Shown: positions 36,901 through 46,136, numbered from the stretch's first letter. The stretch: DNA of 64,000 nucleotides from Microbulbifer variabilis ATCC 700307 (GCF_000380565.1 NZ_AQYJ01000023.1:186001-250000); one strand, 5' to 3'. Made by a program: numbers and translations. Notes: a model not told the origin generated them from the letters alone.

Positions 36901-37216
36901 TGAAGGGGATTATGAAGCGGGACCTAATGCCGGGAATAGTCATGGTAAAGATGCGCCTCTGGAGCTATTGAAAAAAGATACAAAGTTCTTTGGTGGAGAA
37001 CACAATAAATTTGTCTGGGAATCTGGCAATCATTTAGATCCAGGCGGTCATGACAATAAACGTGTTGCTGTTTATAAGCTAAAAGCAGGCGAAACGTATA
37101 AACTGGTGATGTCAGGTCGTTCGCAGAAATTTAAGGTGGATAGAATAGTTTTTCGGCATATTGATGTACCTGAATCTGATGCAGAGAATATAAATAATCC
37201 AGAAACCGTTGAGTAG
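33911..37216 (+). CDS. large lipoprotein with DUF5060/glycoside-hydrolase-like domains
   Basis: The 1,101-residue protein begins MNNSSLPLALLISAALAGCGGG: lipobox LAGC, Cys19, Gly at +2, so it should be anchored in the outer membrane. An Asp/Pro repeat linker (about 168-188) follows. Next come a DUF5060-like beta domain (about 195-285, with GTKWRAYFSPPTSGKWFFDV), a TIM-barrel-like core (about 300-690, containing HHPALQWNMGEET) and a beta domain like the collagen-binding type (about 690-790). The last 190 residues look like a carbohydrate-binding jelly roll (MEAENTYSNLDEW...GSGYLEF). It probably degrades or binds an extracellular polymer; the substrate is unknown. Confidence 0.8.
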   Translation: MNNSSLPLALLISAALAGCGGGSSSGESDDETTPPPANSDIPNPGNGLVISSFTLVNSQGNSDIVSLTDGTDIYLSQVGSQLNIRANSDQAESVVFELTGAQTHNMIENVSPYALFGDDQGDFNHWTPLVGTYTLTATPYSQDDGAGSAGTSASITFTVKQNDGTDPTDPDPDPTDPPGPVDPDDIGHSEHCTVSGTLEKWHRITITCDDLYASENNDATFTDYRYNVTFTQGDLSYTVPGHFAADGNSANTGATEGTKWRAYFSPPTSGKWFFDVSMRQGSQVAVNLDTNAGNPISFDGENGYFPVLQSTAPELDMRSKGLLVHKKGTRYLQHLGDKSVYIEGGMDSPENIFGYSGFDNTEKHYNVNSCKGILHSFEPHLGDWNNGDPTWKDGKGKSLIGLVNYIAEKNVNAIYIMANTESGDGCDAHPWTVYDANHRAFDVSKLDQWEVVMDHMTSKGMLIHFMTQETENNKILNNGNLGLERKLYYREMISRFGHHPALQWNMGEETTLSQEQHKAIAQYLKDVDPYDHPTLLHTYGGQWDQHYRPLLGNSNFDGPSIQIDNIPSDANHRNAPYQMSRKWLTESQNNNHLWYVTFTEASGGQAPVPYSEVTQVQRVNWMWGSVMGGGAGFEWYLKNPNSGHAYDLAVENLREFDNHWEQTGHFVKFFNDIMQNQLEVNLHSLNVDNEVTSTNNDWVLSDSGNVYLIYLREGGTTNIEIPNEDTYKVYWFNPRSGQLTPGNQLDGMGTHNIGTAPTKANHDWAVVIKAEGINSNVHPDIVKVIPINPDDVLLEPQTSWMDSYSIGDQCFCESNFDHNVADIMVSTDHGTMTVKEACDLIGPGPGSAGRPKYNDIQCGNGPANDAGDENYCPGRVDIGKEGCGHIGPIWNFDKLNPDQPEGDYTEQNGLVIMEAENTYSNLDEWIKKNDIGGHAGSGYLEFNGNTPLNGPPKSPLEYTFNITRSGLYYLHLHAAKENLVYEGEFRTDLANDAYFRLEGDYEAGPNAGNSHGKDAPLELLKKDTKFFGGEHNKFVWESGNHLDPGGHDNKRVAVYKLKAGETYKLVMSGRSQKFKVDRIVFRHIDVPESDAENINNPETVE

Positions 37217-37230
37217 TAACTGTTGCAGTG

Positions 37231-37250
37231 AGAGCCATGGATGGCTCTTT
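37231..37250 (+). terminator. possible terminator after the DUF5060 lipoprotein
   Basis: The stem AGAGCCA-tgga-TGGCTCT is followed by only three T residues. A second short hairpin, ATGAGG...CCTCAT, lies about 75 bp on. Either could end the long lipoprotein transcript. Confidence 0.4.
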
Positions 37251-37371
37251 CGGCTGGGATAGTATCGTCATTCAATCGCGACTATTTCATTGCTAAAGGC
37301 TGGAAATAAGGCTGTATGAGGTTTTGGGCCTCATGAATTATTGGGTTTCTAAAGTACACTGTTGGTGAATA

Positions 37372-38376
37372 ATGAATTTTCAAATAATAAAAAGTTTATT
37401 TTGGTTGTCGATTGCTTTTAATTCTGCCCACGCTCAAGCTTTTGAACCAAAATCGGATTTTTCGGTGAATTTGGAGCGGGTTCGGTATTGCCAGGAATTT
37501 TGGTGCCTAAACCAAGACACTCTATCTGAGTATCGCGCCTGGGAGGTAGAGGGCGTCAGTAATAGTCGACAGCTTCATACTCAGATTGCTAGAGTGCAAG
37601 ACCCAGTACGTAATAATGTAAAAAACTTGGTATTTATTGCTGCGGGACAACAGCCTCCAGGAAATGGTGCGGAAAGTTCTGTGACAGGCCAGAGAGCTGG
37701 CTATAAAAAAGACTGTGGGGTATTAAAAAAATCTTGCTCTCGCAGCATAGATGGCCGCTCACTTGCTCGGCAGTTGCTAGATTCAGAGCATTTCCCAACA
37801 GATGAGACCTTTTTGGCGATTGCTTTTGATACGCAATTTAATCAGATGATTAGTAGTAATGAGAAGTCTCGTATAGAAAGGGCATACCTCAGTTGGCTAA
37901 AGTCAAAGGCTTATGCCTCCAATCTTGAGACTATTTACTTGGCGGGTTCTTCTCGTGGTGGTTGTCTCGTGATGAGACTGGCGAAAGCTATGCGAGCTGA
38001 TCCAGATTTTCGTAATATCCGAACTGTTGTCCACAGTTTTGATGGTGTTTGTAAATGGACTCAAAATGAGTTGGGATTAACTTCTTCATTTTATCGTAAT
38101 CCCATGAATTCTAGTTACTTAAGCTATTATACTGATCTCCATACACAATTTCCTTATAAAGATAATTTATACCTTCGGCAATTGACTGGCGGGGCTGAGG
38201 TCATTGAATTATCTGGGGTTCACTCTTTTGCTTATACAGCTCAAGATACTGACTTGGGGTGGTATTCACAGAGATGGGTAAATTTGGATCATACTACTAT
38301 CGGTCGGGACATGAGTCAGGACGTGAGGAATCAAACAATAGTACCCTTTTTACAGCACTTAGATGATGTGCTTTAG
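37372..38376 (+). CDS. secreted alpha/beta-hydrolase-like protein
   Basis: The 334-residue protein has a signal peptide (SLFWLSIAFNSAHA, cleavage before QAFEPK). The core shows NLVFIAAGQQPPG as an early strand and the nucleophile elbow YLAGSSRGGCLV (Ser at about 193) in place of GxSxG. HSFDGVC is a candidate for the acid and GVHSFAY or NLDHTTIG for the His. Four or more cysteines suggest disulphides. Esterase or peptidase activity is plausible, but no family is identified. It lies 155 bp after the DUF5060 lipoprotein on the same strand, so a linked role in polymer breakdown is possible. Confidence 0.65.
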   Translation: MNFQIIKSLFWLSIAFNSAHAQAFEPKSDFSVNLERVRYCQEFWCLNQDTLSEYRAWEVEGVSNSRQLHTQIARVQDPVRNNVKNLVFIAAGQQPPGNGAESSVTGQRAGYKKDCGVLKKSCSRSIDGRSLARQLLDSEHFPTDETFLAIAFDTQFNQMISSNEKSRIERAYLSWLKSKAYASNLETIYLAGSSRGGCLVMRLAKAMRADPDFRNIRTVVHSFDGVCKWTQNELGLTSSFYRNPMNSSYLSYYTDLHTQFPYKDNLYLRQLTGGAEVIELSGVHSFAYTAQDTDLGWYSQRWVNLDHTTIGRDMSQDVRNQTIVPFLQHLDDVL

Positions 38377-38432
38377 TTTTAGAATATTTTTTATCCACTT
38401 ATCTTTAGGCGTTGGTAGCTACTAAGCCACGG

Positions 38433-38475
38433 CCATGATAACTACATTGAGTAGTTATCATGGTGGCTACACTCT
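38433..38475 (+). terminator. rho-independent terminator with a 13-bp perfect stem
   Basis: CCATGATAACTAC (38433-38445) pairs with GTAGTTATCATGG (38451-38463) around ATTGA. It is followed by TTTTTC at about 38474. It would end the hydrolase transcript. The rest of 38476-38962 shows no gene. Confidence 0.75.
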
Positions 38476-38962
38476 TTTTCTAATCTCCAGCAGTGGATTT
38501 TCTTATTTGAAAGTATATTTTGTATGCTTTTCATTCCTATTGCTAAAAAATTTGTACTCACGTATGGAGTGATCTAAGCAGAAAATTAAAGCATTGTTAG
38601 CATGAAGATATTGGAAGTAATTGAGTCACTTCTAAATAATGTTTATGTCAATCAGGCCATTTTTGCTTAGGGCTTGGTAGTTTTCTATTGAGAAAGTGCG
38701 CTTATAAACCGGGTTTTCAAGCCCTTTAGGGAATGGCGATTGCATCTACTTATGGGTGTACTCTTAGTGGTTCAGTTTCTAAATGAAAATGGATGACACT
38801 ACTCGATACATACCAAACAATAGGCACAGTAGAGATACATTAAATTGAGGTTGAATTAAGTGACTTTTTTCTAAGATGCATATTACACAATATTGTATGA
38901 TTGGGTTTTCTCTGTAATATTACACAAAAAAATAAATAGGGACTATTGTCGTAATATTCACT

Positions 38963-39769
38963 ATGTATCAGTTTACTTATGAGCCCACTCCAAAAAATGT
39001 TCTGTTGGATCTAATGGGTGTTAATAAACGACATGAGCTGGCGACTAGCCAGCTGGGTTATATATCTGATGCATTTGATATTTCTATCAATAATCTGCGG
39101 GTAACATTAAATAGATTGGTCGGTGCCGGTCTGATTACTCAGAATGGGCGAGGCATGTACCGTTTAACGGAAAAGGCTCTGGCCAAACGTGCTTTTATTA
39201 ACCGTTGGCAGCAAAATACCTTTCACTATGATAATTGGGATTATCGCTGGCTCGCCTGCCATTTGCCCAAAGGTGTATCGCGTGCGGTCCGCGCAAAATC
39301 AATACTGGTACTTGAATGGTATGGCTTTGCCGCTGGTCTAGATCACCTATGGGTGCGCCCGAACAATTTAATCATCAATCATGCGGAATTGACCGTAACC
39401 CTGATAAGGCTTGGTCTCGAAGAGAGTGCTCATTGCTTTGTGTTGCAGGACGTACCGGACATATTAGTTAGTCACTGGGCGCACCACTTATGGGATATCG
39501 AACGGCTCGATAGTGAATATGATGCTCTTATACATTCGCTTGAAAGCAGCCTTACATCCCTGGCAGCAAAGTCTGTTAGTGCTTCGTTGTATGAAACATG
39601 TCGCTTGGGTGGTGAGGCGATCCACCGTTTAGCGGTCGATCCTTTACTACCAAAAGTTATTAGGCCACAAAAGAAGTATCAGCAACTAAAGAAAATTGTA
39701 CGTAAATATGATCGTGTAGGCCGCAATATTTGGCTGGAGCAACTGCAGAAATTAGGTGTTGACACATAA
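38963..39769 (+). CDS. PaaX-like transcriptional repressor
   Basis: The 268-residue protein has an N-terminal winged helix (NVLLDLMGVNKRHELATSQL, then INNLRVTLNRLVGAGLITQN), a central domain of about 100 residues, and the PaaX C-terminal domain with ETCRLGGEAIHRLAVDPLLP. PaaX repressors respond to aryl-CoA or acyl-CoA effectors. It sits 19 bp upstream of a fatty acid desaturase gene on the same strand, so it may respond to acyl-CoA and control membrane unsaturation (inference). The ATG follows a weak AGGGAC site. Confidence 0.85.
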   Translation: MYQFTYEPTPKNVLLDLMGVNKRHELATSQLGYISDAFDISINNLRVTLNRLVGAGLITQNGRGMYRLTEKALAKRAFINRWQQNTFHYDNWDYRWLACHLPKGVSRAVRAKSILVLEWYGFAAGLDHLWVRPNNLIINHAELTVTLIRLGLEESAHCFVLQDVPDILVSHWAHHLWDIERLDSEYDALIHSLESSLTSLAAKSVSASLYETCRLGGEAIHRLAVDPLLPKVIRPQKKYQQLKKIVRKYDRVGRNIWLEQLQKLGVDT

Positions 39770-39788
39770 TCAAAAAAGGTACCCCGCG

Positions 39789-40685
39789 ATGAATATTCCT
39801 GTGAGTAAAGAAGAGGTAAAGCCATTTCTGGAGCGCAGTGATGCCAAAGCCTGGTGGGTGGTAGTCAGCACTTGGCTCGGAATAATAGGTATTTTCGTCG
39901 TGGCAGCACTACTGCCACACTGGTCAACTTACATTATTGCAGTATTCTTACTAGCGGGGCGGCAGCAAGCTTTGGCGGCTATTATGCATGAAGCGGGTCA
40001 CAAAACACTTTTCGCAACTCGCTCCTATAATAAATTTGTTGCCAAATGGTTGTCTTCACCATTTTTATTGATGGATGGTGAAACTTATATAAAAAGCCAC
40101 ATGCTTCATCACCGGAGAGCAGGGACAGATCAAGATCCAGATCTACAGAACTATAAAGATTACCCCGTGACCAAATTGAGCTTGGTGAGAAAGTTTACCA
40201 GGGATTTTTTGGGGATTACTGGTTTAAAGGCTAATTTATACTTATTTCTAAGTGGACGAGATCTATTAAGCAGAAAAAAGCGGATTAATTTTCAGTTAAC
40301 ACGTGGTTTATTTGTTAACGGTGTTATGTTTTCGATGTTATGGGCTTTTGGCTTTCCACAGCTTTATATATTATGGGTTATAGCCTACCTCACCGTATAT
40401 ATGGCTATTATACGGATGCGCCAGATCGCCGAACACGCAGGTGTTAAAGACCTCTACCATCTGGAACCTAAATATAATACACGTTCGGTTCCAAGGGGTA
40501 TCTTGGGATTACTGTTTGTTAGCCCCACTGATGGTCTGAGTTACCACTGTGAACATCATGCATTTATGGCGGTCCCCACATATAACCTCAAAGCGCTGCA
40601 TAAATTGCTGAAGGAGCGCGGTTATTACGATGATGTTAAGTTGGCCGATAATTACCTAGGTGTTTTGAAGCAGGTGGTAAGGTAA
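39789..40685 (+). CDS. fatty acid desaturase
   Basis: I start at the ATG giving MNIPVSKEEVKPFL (39789). The 298-residue membrane protein has the three histidine boxes of the FA_desaturase family: HEAGHK (about 73-78), HMLHHRRAGTDQDPD (about 108-122) and HCEHH (about 256-260). Four or so hydrophobic segments lie between them. It would introduce a double bond into acyl chains using a di-iron centre. It pairs with the upstream PaaX-like repressor. Confidence 0.88.
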   Translation: MNIPVSKEEVKPFLERSDAKAWWVVVSTWLGIIGIFVVAALLPHWSTYIIAVFLLAGRQQALAAIMHEAGHKTLFATRSYNKFVAKWLSSPFLLMDGETYIKSHMLHHRRAGTDQDPDLQNYKDYPVTKLSLVRKFTRDFLGITGLKANLYLFLSGRDLLSRKKRINFQLTRGLFVNGVMFSMLWAFGFPQLYILWVIAYLTVYMAIIRMRQIAEHAGVKDLYHLEPKYNTRSVPRGILGLLFVSPTDGLSYHCEHHAFMAVPTYNLKALHKLLKERGYYDDVKLADNYLGVLKQVVR

Positions 40686-40806
40686 GGATTAGCGACAGCT
40701 AAATTTTCACTTGTACGTTGTTTCTCACCAATTGTATTCCCCCTAGAGCTGACTAAAGGCCATAGTATTGATGATAGTTACCTCGATAAAGCCCGGCACC
40801 GGTCTC

Positions 40807-41709
40807 TCACTGGTGCAGGGCCTTGTGAGCAAACTTTGCAAGGGTATTGGTAATTTGCTTGATCAGAGAGGATTTTAGATTCCATACATGCCAGTACAGC
40901 GGAATTTTCAGATGTTGATCTGGGGTGAGCTTTATCAGGGTGCCCCTTTTCAGTAAATCGGCAACTTGAATATCCGGTGCCATTCCCCATCCAAGTCCTA
41001 AAGTCAGGAAGTTGAGAAAGCCCTTTGAGGATGGGATTTCGTGTGAGGGATACTGTCCTGCCTCAATTCCCCAAAACTGCTTAAGATAACGGCTCTGTAA
41101 CTGGTCTTTGTAATTGAACTCGACGGCAGGAGCATAGCGAAATTCATCCACATCTACCGGATCGGAGAAGTACTGCTCCTTGAAGGCCTGAGTGCATACC
41201 GGGTAGTAGGCCATATGTCCCAGTAGCAGGGACTGGCATCCCTGCAGATTACTGGTTACAGAACTAACACAGCCGATAACTTCACCGTTCTTCAGTAATT
41301 CATGGGTGGCATCCTGGTCATCTACCTTCAGGTCTACGAGCAGGTGCTGTGAGCGGATCAAGGGTGTGATGGCTTTTAAAAACCAGGTATCCAGACTGTC
41401 CGAATTGAGGGCAATGCGCACCTTGTTTTGGTTGCTATAGCGGGTCTTGCTACCCTCTGGATCGATATCCTCCAGCAGCTCATGTTGCAGCAGGTTCATC
41501 TGTTGGTAGTAGCCCATTACTTTCAGGCCGGCTTCCGTTGGACGTAGGGGGGTAGACCTGATCAGCAGGGCCTGACCAACCTGTCCCTCCAGGGCTTTGA
41601 TACGCTGGGACACCGCAGATTGGCTTACATGAAGCAGTGATGCGGCCTTGTCAAAGCTCTGCTCCTCCACCACAAAGGCGAACGCCTGTAGTTGCTTTAG
41701 ATCTAGCAT
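40807..41709 (-). CDS. argP: ArgP-type LysR transcriptional regulator
   Basis: The 300-residue LysR protein opens MLDLKQLQAFAFVVEEQSFD, then AASLLHVSQSAVSQRIKALE with PLRPTEAG, the ArgP (IciA) HTH. It is divergent from a LysE-type exporter at 41831, the classic ArgP/ArgO arrangement in which ArgP plus arginine activates, and lysine blocks, the exporter promoter. The pairing supports the name. 40686-40806 and the 121-bp gap to argO hold no other genes. Confidence 0.88.
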   Translation of the reverse strand: MLDLKQLQAFAFVVEEQSFDKAASLLHVSQSAVSQRIKALEGQVGQALLIRSTPLRPTEAGLKVMGYYQQMNLLQHELLEDIDPEGSKTRYSNQNKVRIALNSDSLDTWFLKAITPLIRSQHLLVDLKVDDQDATHELLKNGEVIGCVSSVTSNLQGCQSLLLGHMAYYPVCTQAFKEQYFSDPVDVDEFRYAPAVEFNYKDQLQSRYLKQFWGIEAGQYPSHEIPSSKGFLNFLTLGLGWGMAPDIQVADLLKRGTLIKLTPDQHLKIPLYWHVWNLKSSLIKQITNTLAKFAHKALHQ

Positions 41710-41786
41710 AAGATTTTCTTATGATGTCTCAAAATAATTAAATTTACTTATTCTAGCGCCCCTCTTAATCTCTCGCCACTTCCCAG

Positions 41787-41804
41787 GTCCGCAGGCCCGC
41801 GGAC
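41787..41804 (+). promoter_or_regulatory. short palindrome in the argO leader
   Basis: GTCCGC-aggccc-GCGGAC is a perfect 6-bp inverted repeat in the 5' leader, 17 bp before the AGGAGG ribosome-binding site (41821-41826) of argO. It could be a short RNA hairpin or part of an operator; ArgP sites are usually AT-rich, so the latter is less likely. Confidence 0.35.
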
Positions 41805-41830
41805 AAGACTCAATAGCTACAGGAGGCACC

Positions 41831-42451
41831 GTGGTTTCGGGTTTGTTACTGGCCCCTATGACAAAGGGCTTTATCACCACTATCAGTTTGATCATGGCGA
41901 TTGGCGCGCAGAATGCGTATCTACTAACGCAGAGTATTCGTCGCCAGTATCACTACAGTATCGCCGCGCTGTGCGTCTTGATGGACATTGTTCTGATCAC
42001 CTGTGGTGTTTACCTCGTATCACACCTGGCCCAAGCGGAAGGCAACTGGATGGTCTGGTTGACCTGGTTGGGAGTGGCCTTCCTGGTTGGCTACGGCGCT
42101 ATGGCATTTCGCTCCGCTTTAACCAATAAAGGGCTTGAGGACAAGAAGGAATGGGTTAAATCGAGACGCTCGGCTCTGATCACCGCGGTAGCTCTGACCT
42201 TGCTAAACCCCCATGCCTATGTGGATACCGTAGTGCTGATCGGGTCGGTCGGTGCCCAGTATGCCGGGGAAGGTACTCTGTTCTTCGTGATTGGTGCCTG
42301 CAGTGCCTCGGTACTCTGGTTCGCGCTGTTATCAGTAGGTGGCAGTATGATGCAACCGCTGTTTAAGAATCCGAAGACCTGGCGTGTACTGGATGTTCTG
42401 GTGGGTATTATGATGTGGTCGATTGCGGCAAGCCTGCTTTGGGCTAGCTAA
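41831..42451 (+). CDS. argO: LysE/ArgO-family amino acid exporter
   Basis: The 206-residue membrane protein has six predicted helices and the LysE motif MAIGAQNAYLLTQSI (about residues 22-36), then RSALITAVALTLLNPHAYVD in the middle. It exports basic amino acids such as arginine. The GTG at 41831 is chosen for its perfect AGGAGG site five bases upstream; a later ATG (MTKGF) is an alternative. It is divergent from argP. Confidence 0.88.
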   Translation: MVSGLLLAPMTKGFITTISLIMAIGAQNAYLLTQSIRRQYHYSIAALCVLMDIVLITCGVYLVSHLAQAEGNWMVWLTWLGVAFLVGYGAMAFRSALTNKGLEDKKEWVKSRRSALITAVALTLLNPHAYVDTVVLIGSVGAQYAGEGTLFFVIGACSASVLWFALLSVGGSMMQPLFKNPKTWRVLDVLVGIMMWSIAASLLWAS

Positions 42452-42617
42452 TTTTACAAAAAGTTATCAATCGATGTGAAATTGGGGTCTACCGATTTAT
42501 CTCGTAGGCCCCTATATAGGCCCTTATAGAAGCTAGACCAGTTTCAACTCCAGTGAAGGGGCACAGTTGTATGGGCCTTCACTAAATATACGGTTTTTCA
42601 GAGTATTGGTGAATGGG

Positions 42618-43739
42618 TTACGTTCTTATGGCAACCTTCTCACTTTCTTGTTGTTGGGCACTCTCCGCATCTTGAGCACTGGTACTTAAAGAGCGCCCCA
42701 ACTTGACAAATGGCCTTTCAATAAGCCAGTAAATCAAGGTTGCCAGCGCTATACTGGCCAATGTTGTTACAGACAGATAAACGGATAAAGGGAAGCCTGA
42801 AAAAGCTTGGCCCCAAGGCTGGGATATAGACCATTTCATCACGTATATCATGCATAAGTGAAATAAATAAATGGAATAGCTGATTGTTCCCAGGGTGGCG
42901 AAATGTCGTATGGAATTTAAAGGTAATGATATTACTGAGAGGAAAATACCCAGAGCAATCAGGTGCGACAGTCCAAAGCGAACGGGCTCACTACTAATGG
43001 AATTACCGAAAAGGTGCAAGCTTAGCACCAGTATAGGGATAGAGAACGTTGAAGCTATAGCCAATACAGCATAGCGATGAAACCTCTTGGTCTCAAAACA
43101 GTAACGGAGTAAGGCTCCACAGAACATTACGGCTATACCATAAGGGATATAAGTGATTGTTACCGGTAGTTGTAGCTGTAAAGCTGGTGAGTGTTCGAAA
43201 AGCTGTAGACAGATAAATAAAGACAGCGTCGCCCAACAAAGCAATAAAAGGTTCTTTGGATTCCCTAGTAGTTTAAGGGCAAACATCATTGCACATAGTA
43301 AGTAGAAAATAAGCTCTGCAGTAAGGGTCCAGTATAACTTCTGCACATTTTCAAAGCCCAGGAGTCCTTGCAGCATAGTGGTATTTGCCAAGATGGCTAC
43401 TGGCGAGAAAATGTGACCAGTAAATAACCATGTAAAGCTAACTGCGATAATGAGAGAAACCCAGTACGTAGGGTAAAGTCGAAAGAAGCGTCGTATAGCA
43501 AAGCACTTTAGAGGGCGATTCGCTTCAAGCAGACTATGAGGAATTACATAGCCAGATAACAAAAAGAAGCAGAGAACACCTATTCTGCCAAAATCCAACT
43601 GGCTAATAAAATTAGCGAGGTCTGTCCCATGCAGGGCAATATTAGGTATTTGAATGAATACTTCGCTACTATGCTGCCAAACAACCAAAAGGGCTGCCAG
43701 TCCACGTAGGGTATCAAGATTAAGTAAGCGCTTACTCAT
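42618..43739 (-). CDS. acyltransferase 3 family membrane protein
   Basis: The 373-residue protein has about ten predicted helices. The N-terminal motif NLDTLRGLAALLVVWQHSSE (about 7-26) is the acyltransferase 3 signature with the catalytic-type His, followed by RIGVLCFFLLSGYVIPHSLL. Such enzymes transfer acyl groups to sugars of surface polysaccharides (O-acetylation) in the inner membrane. No sugar-synthesis genes are adjacent. 42452-42617 and 43740-44134 have no genes that I can support. Confidence 0.85.
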   Translation of the reverse strand: MSKRLLNLDTLRGLAALLVVWQHSSEVFIQIPNIALHGTDLANFISQLDFGRIGVLCFFLLSGYVIPHSLLEANRPLKCFAIRRFFRLYPTYWVSLIIAVSFTWLFTGHIFSPVAILANTTMLQGLLGFENVQKLYWTLTAELIFYLLCAMMFALKLLGNPKNLLLLCWATLSLFICLQLFEHSPALQLQLPVTITYIPYGIAVMFCGALLRYCFETKRFHRYAVLAIASTFSIPILVLSLHLFGNSISSEPVRFGLSHLIALGIFLSVISLPLNSIRHFATLGTISYSIYLFHLCMIYVMKWSISQPWGQAFSGFPLSVYLSVTTLASIALATLIYWLIERPFVKLGRSLSTSAQDAESAQQQESEKVAIRT

Positions 43740-44134
43740 GGTTGACAGCCTCTATCCCTGGCCAATCGTAAGAAGTTGAACACTTCTTGTTACTACTCTA
43801 TTACTATTGCCATAAAATGAATTGACTAAAAGCCAATCAAAAGGCTTATTTTGGTAACTACTTTCCTTTGATACTACCATAAATCAACAAGATGTAGCTC
43901 TGTCTAATTTTTTCTTATTGAATGATTATGAGGTTCTCCGATGACTCTTTTTTGCGAAAGAGTTAGTGATAAGAATCAAACTTCTAATCTGATGAATATA
44001 TTGATAAGTATGTCTCTGACGAATCAAAATTTTCCTTTCGAAATTAAAAAAGAGAAAGTGATGTATGGAAAGAGATCATTTCTTATAACAATATCTTTTC
44101 AGCCAAATTTTTAAAAAATGTGGGTCTTTGTTAA

Positions 44135-44977
44135 TCAAAATCGTAGGGGTACAAACTGATTCGTTATTAGAATTGTAAATAGAAGAAAAATAAGGGTGCA
44201 CGCTATCCAAGTGATTGCAATTGAAAGAGGCAGGGTGCGCATTTTCATACCATGTTCTTTATGGTTCTTATCGGTGGGATGGCTTTCAAGCGAGCAGTGT
44301 CCTAAATGAGGTGCAGGCCCATCCCGCCCTGGTAAAGTCATACACCCATGTTTCAAGTGGTTTTTAACCAAGTAATAGTTAATAGGGTAAGCGATTATTC
44401 CACCGACGATAGTTGCAAGGCTCATTCGGAACCAAAATGTGGCATTTGTGGGTTCTTCTGATCCGGGCCATAGCGAAGCCAGTATTACCATAGTTGGAAT
44501 CATTCCTCCCATCACCATATTCATAGAAACAGTCTCGGCGAAGAATGTTTTACGTACAGCTTTTAGATAGCTTCCCTGATACATACCACGCATCATCAGT
44601 GCTTGGAAAATAAAGAGCCCACAGATAAAACCGGCAATGTATTCAATAGTGGCATCCCAGCCATTAGTGAGTCCGAAAATAGGAACTATTGATGCTGCAA
44701 TCACGATTCCAGTTGCATCGCCAGCCAGGCAATGCATCTCACTGTTTACGCTTTGCTTCCATGTTGCCCGGGTAAAAGCATCGTGGGCGCCAGGGAAAGG
44801 CCGACGACAAGTAAGAAGATAGAGTATTAATCCGACAACACCGGTATATACCACCACCAATATCCATGCCATACGTTGTACCCAGCTGGTCGGCGCGTTA
44901 GTGATGGAATCCCAAACGACAAAGACCACACTTATAGCCGTGAAAATAAACCAGACAAGCATAGCGCCATTTAGCAT
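44135..44977 (-). CDS. DUF4396 membrane protein with a His/Cys-rich loop
   Basis: The 280-residue protein has predicted helices at about 8-28, 36-56, 85-105, 110-130, 155-172 and 185-205, and a last one at about 253-273. Between the last two is a hydrophilic loop with HLKHGCMTLP, HLGHCS and SHPTDKNHKEHG, rich in His and Cys, which could bind copper or another soft metal. The layout matches DUF4396, a family found near metal-handling genes; its biochemistry is not established. No metal ATPase or regulator lies beside it here. 44978-45485 (508 bp) holds divergent promoters but no gene. Confidence 0.75.
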   Translation of the reverse strand: MLNGAMLVWFIFTAISVVFVVWDSITNAPTSWVQRMAWILVVVYTGVVGLILYLLTCRRPFPGAHDAFTRATWKQSVNSEMHCLAGDATGIVIAASIVPIFGLTNGWDATIEYIAGFICGLFIFQALMMRGMYQGSYLKAVRKTFFAETVSMNMVMGGMIPTMVILASLWPGSEEPTNATFWFRMSLATIVGGIIAYPINYYLVKNHLKHGCMTLPGRDGPAPHLGHCSLESHPTDKNHKEHGMKMRTLPLSIAITWIACTLIFLLFTILITNQFVPLRF

Positions 44978-45485
44978 GCCAGATTCTCTTTAAGGATTAG
45001 GCTGATATCTAGTAGTTTAATTGATAGTTACCGGTTTTTGAGAATTTGGATGGGTATTGGCTGTATCCATTCGAAGTTACATATTTATATATCGCACTTA
45101 CTTTTTCAGGACTATAGTGCAGCAAGATAATCTTGGAAGATATTAGGGTAATACTTGAAGTACTTCATTTGATATAGAGTTATATTTACCTAATTGATCC
45201 ACCAAATGATTTGGCTTAAGCTTGATCTATTGAAGTTACGTAAGATTAGCTGCTTTTACACTTTGATTTGACCTGGGCTCGTATATTGTTGCTTGGATCA
45301 TGTTTAGAGAAATTTGATGGTGAGTTATGTGAACAACGCAATAACAGGTCAAAAAAATTGTTTGGACGCTAAGCGGCGATGTAAAAAGTAATCGAAAAAC
45401 TGCTGTTAATTTCTAAATTAATTGCAGTTTGTAAGTACATAAGTGCTATTTATGTGCTCTACAATTGGTACTAAATGGAGAATAA

Positions 45486-46136
45486 ATGTCTAAAGATCCT
45501 AAACTGGTCGCGGAACAGCTAAGGAAGCCATCTGGTGCTTTAGCTTCAGATACTGCACTGCAGATGAACAAGGCTAATAAAGCAACGAACCTGGCTGCAC
45601 TAGAATTGCTTAATGTGGTAGATCATGATCATATTCTTGAGATTGGGCCCGGCAATGGCAAGTTTGCAGTAGATGTGCTCCGTAAAGGCTCCAGTATTCG
45701 CTATACGGGAATCGATTGGTCCAGTGAAATGGTTGCGAGCGCGAAAACTCTCAATTCTAAACACATTGAATCGGGACAAATGGACTTTAAAGTTGGAACC
45801 TCGGAGAGGTTGCCGTTTGCCGACAGCCAATTCGAGAAGGCGATTACTGTCCACACCGTCTACTTTTGGGAATCTCTCAAAAAACATTTATCTGAAATAC
45901 GCAGAGTACTGGTACCTGAAGGAAAATTTTGTTTAGCTTTTGGTGATAAGTCTTTTATGCAGAGTTTGTCATTCACACCGTTTGGGTTTCAGCTTTTTGA
46001 TGAAAGCGACATTCGAACTCAATTAATTGAAGCTGGCTTTAGGGTTATATGTAGTGAAAAGCATATTGAATATGGAGAGAGCAATACTGGTGATCGAGTA
46101 GAAAAATTAATAAATATTATTTTATGTGAGGCTTGA
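45486..46136 (+). CDS. class I SAM-dependent methyltransferase
   Basis: The 216-residue protein has motif I ILEIGPGNGKFAVDVL, motif II TGIDWSSEMVASAK, and PFADSQFEKAITVHTVYFWE with RVLVPEGKFCLAFGD as the later motifs. This is the UbiE/Methyltransf_11 type. The substrate is unknown. The ATG at 45486 has GGAGAAT upstream. No neighbour suggests a pathway. Confidence 0.85.
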   Translation: MSKDPKLVAEQLRKPSGALASDTALQMNKANKATNLAALELLNVVDHDHILEIGPGNGKFAVDVLRKGSSIRYTGIDWSSEMVASAKTLNSKHIESGQMDFKVGTSERLPFADSQFEKAITVHTVYFWESLKKHLSEIRRVLVPEGKFCLAFGDKSFMQSLSFTPFGFQLFDESDIRTQLIEAGFRVICSEKHIEYGESNTGDRVEKLINIILCEA

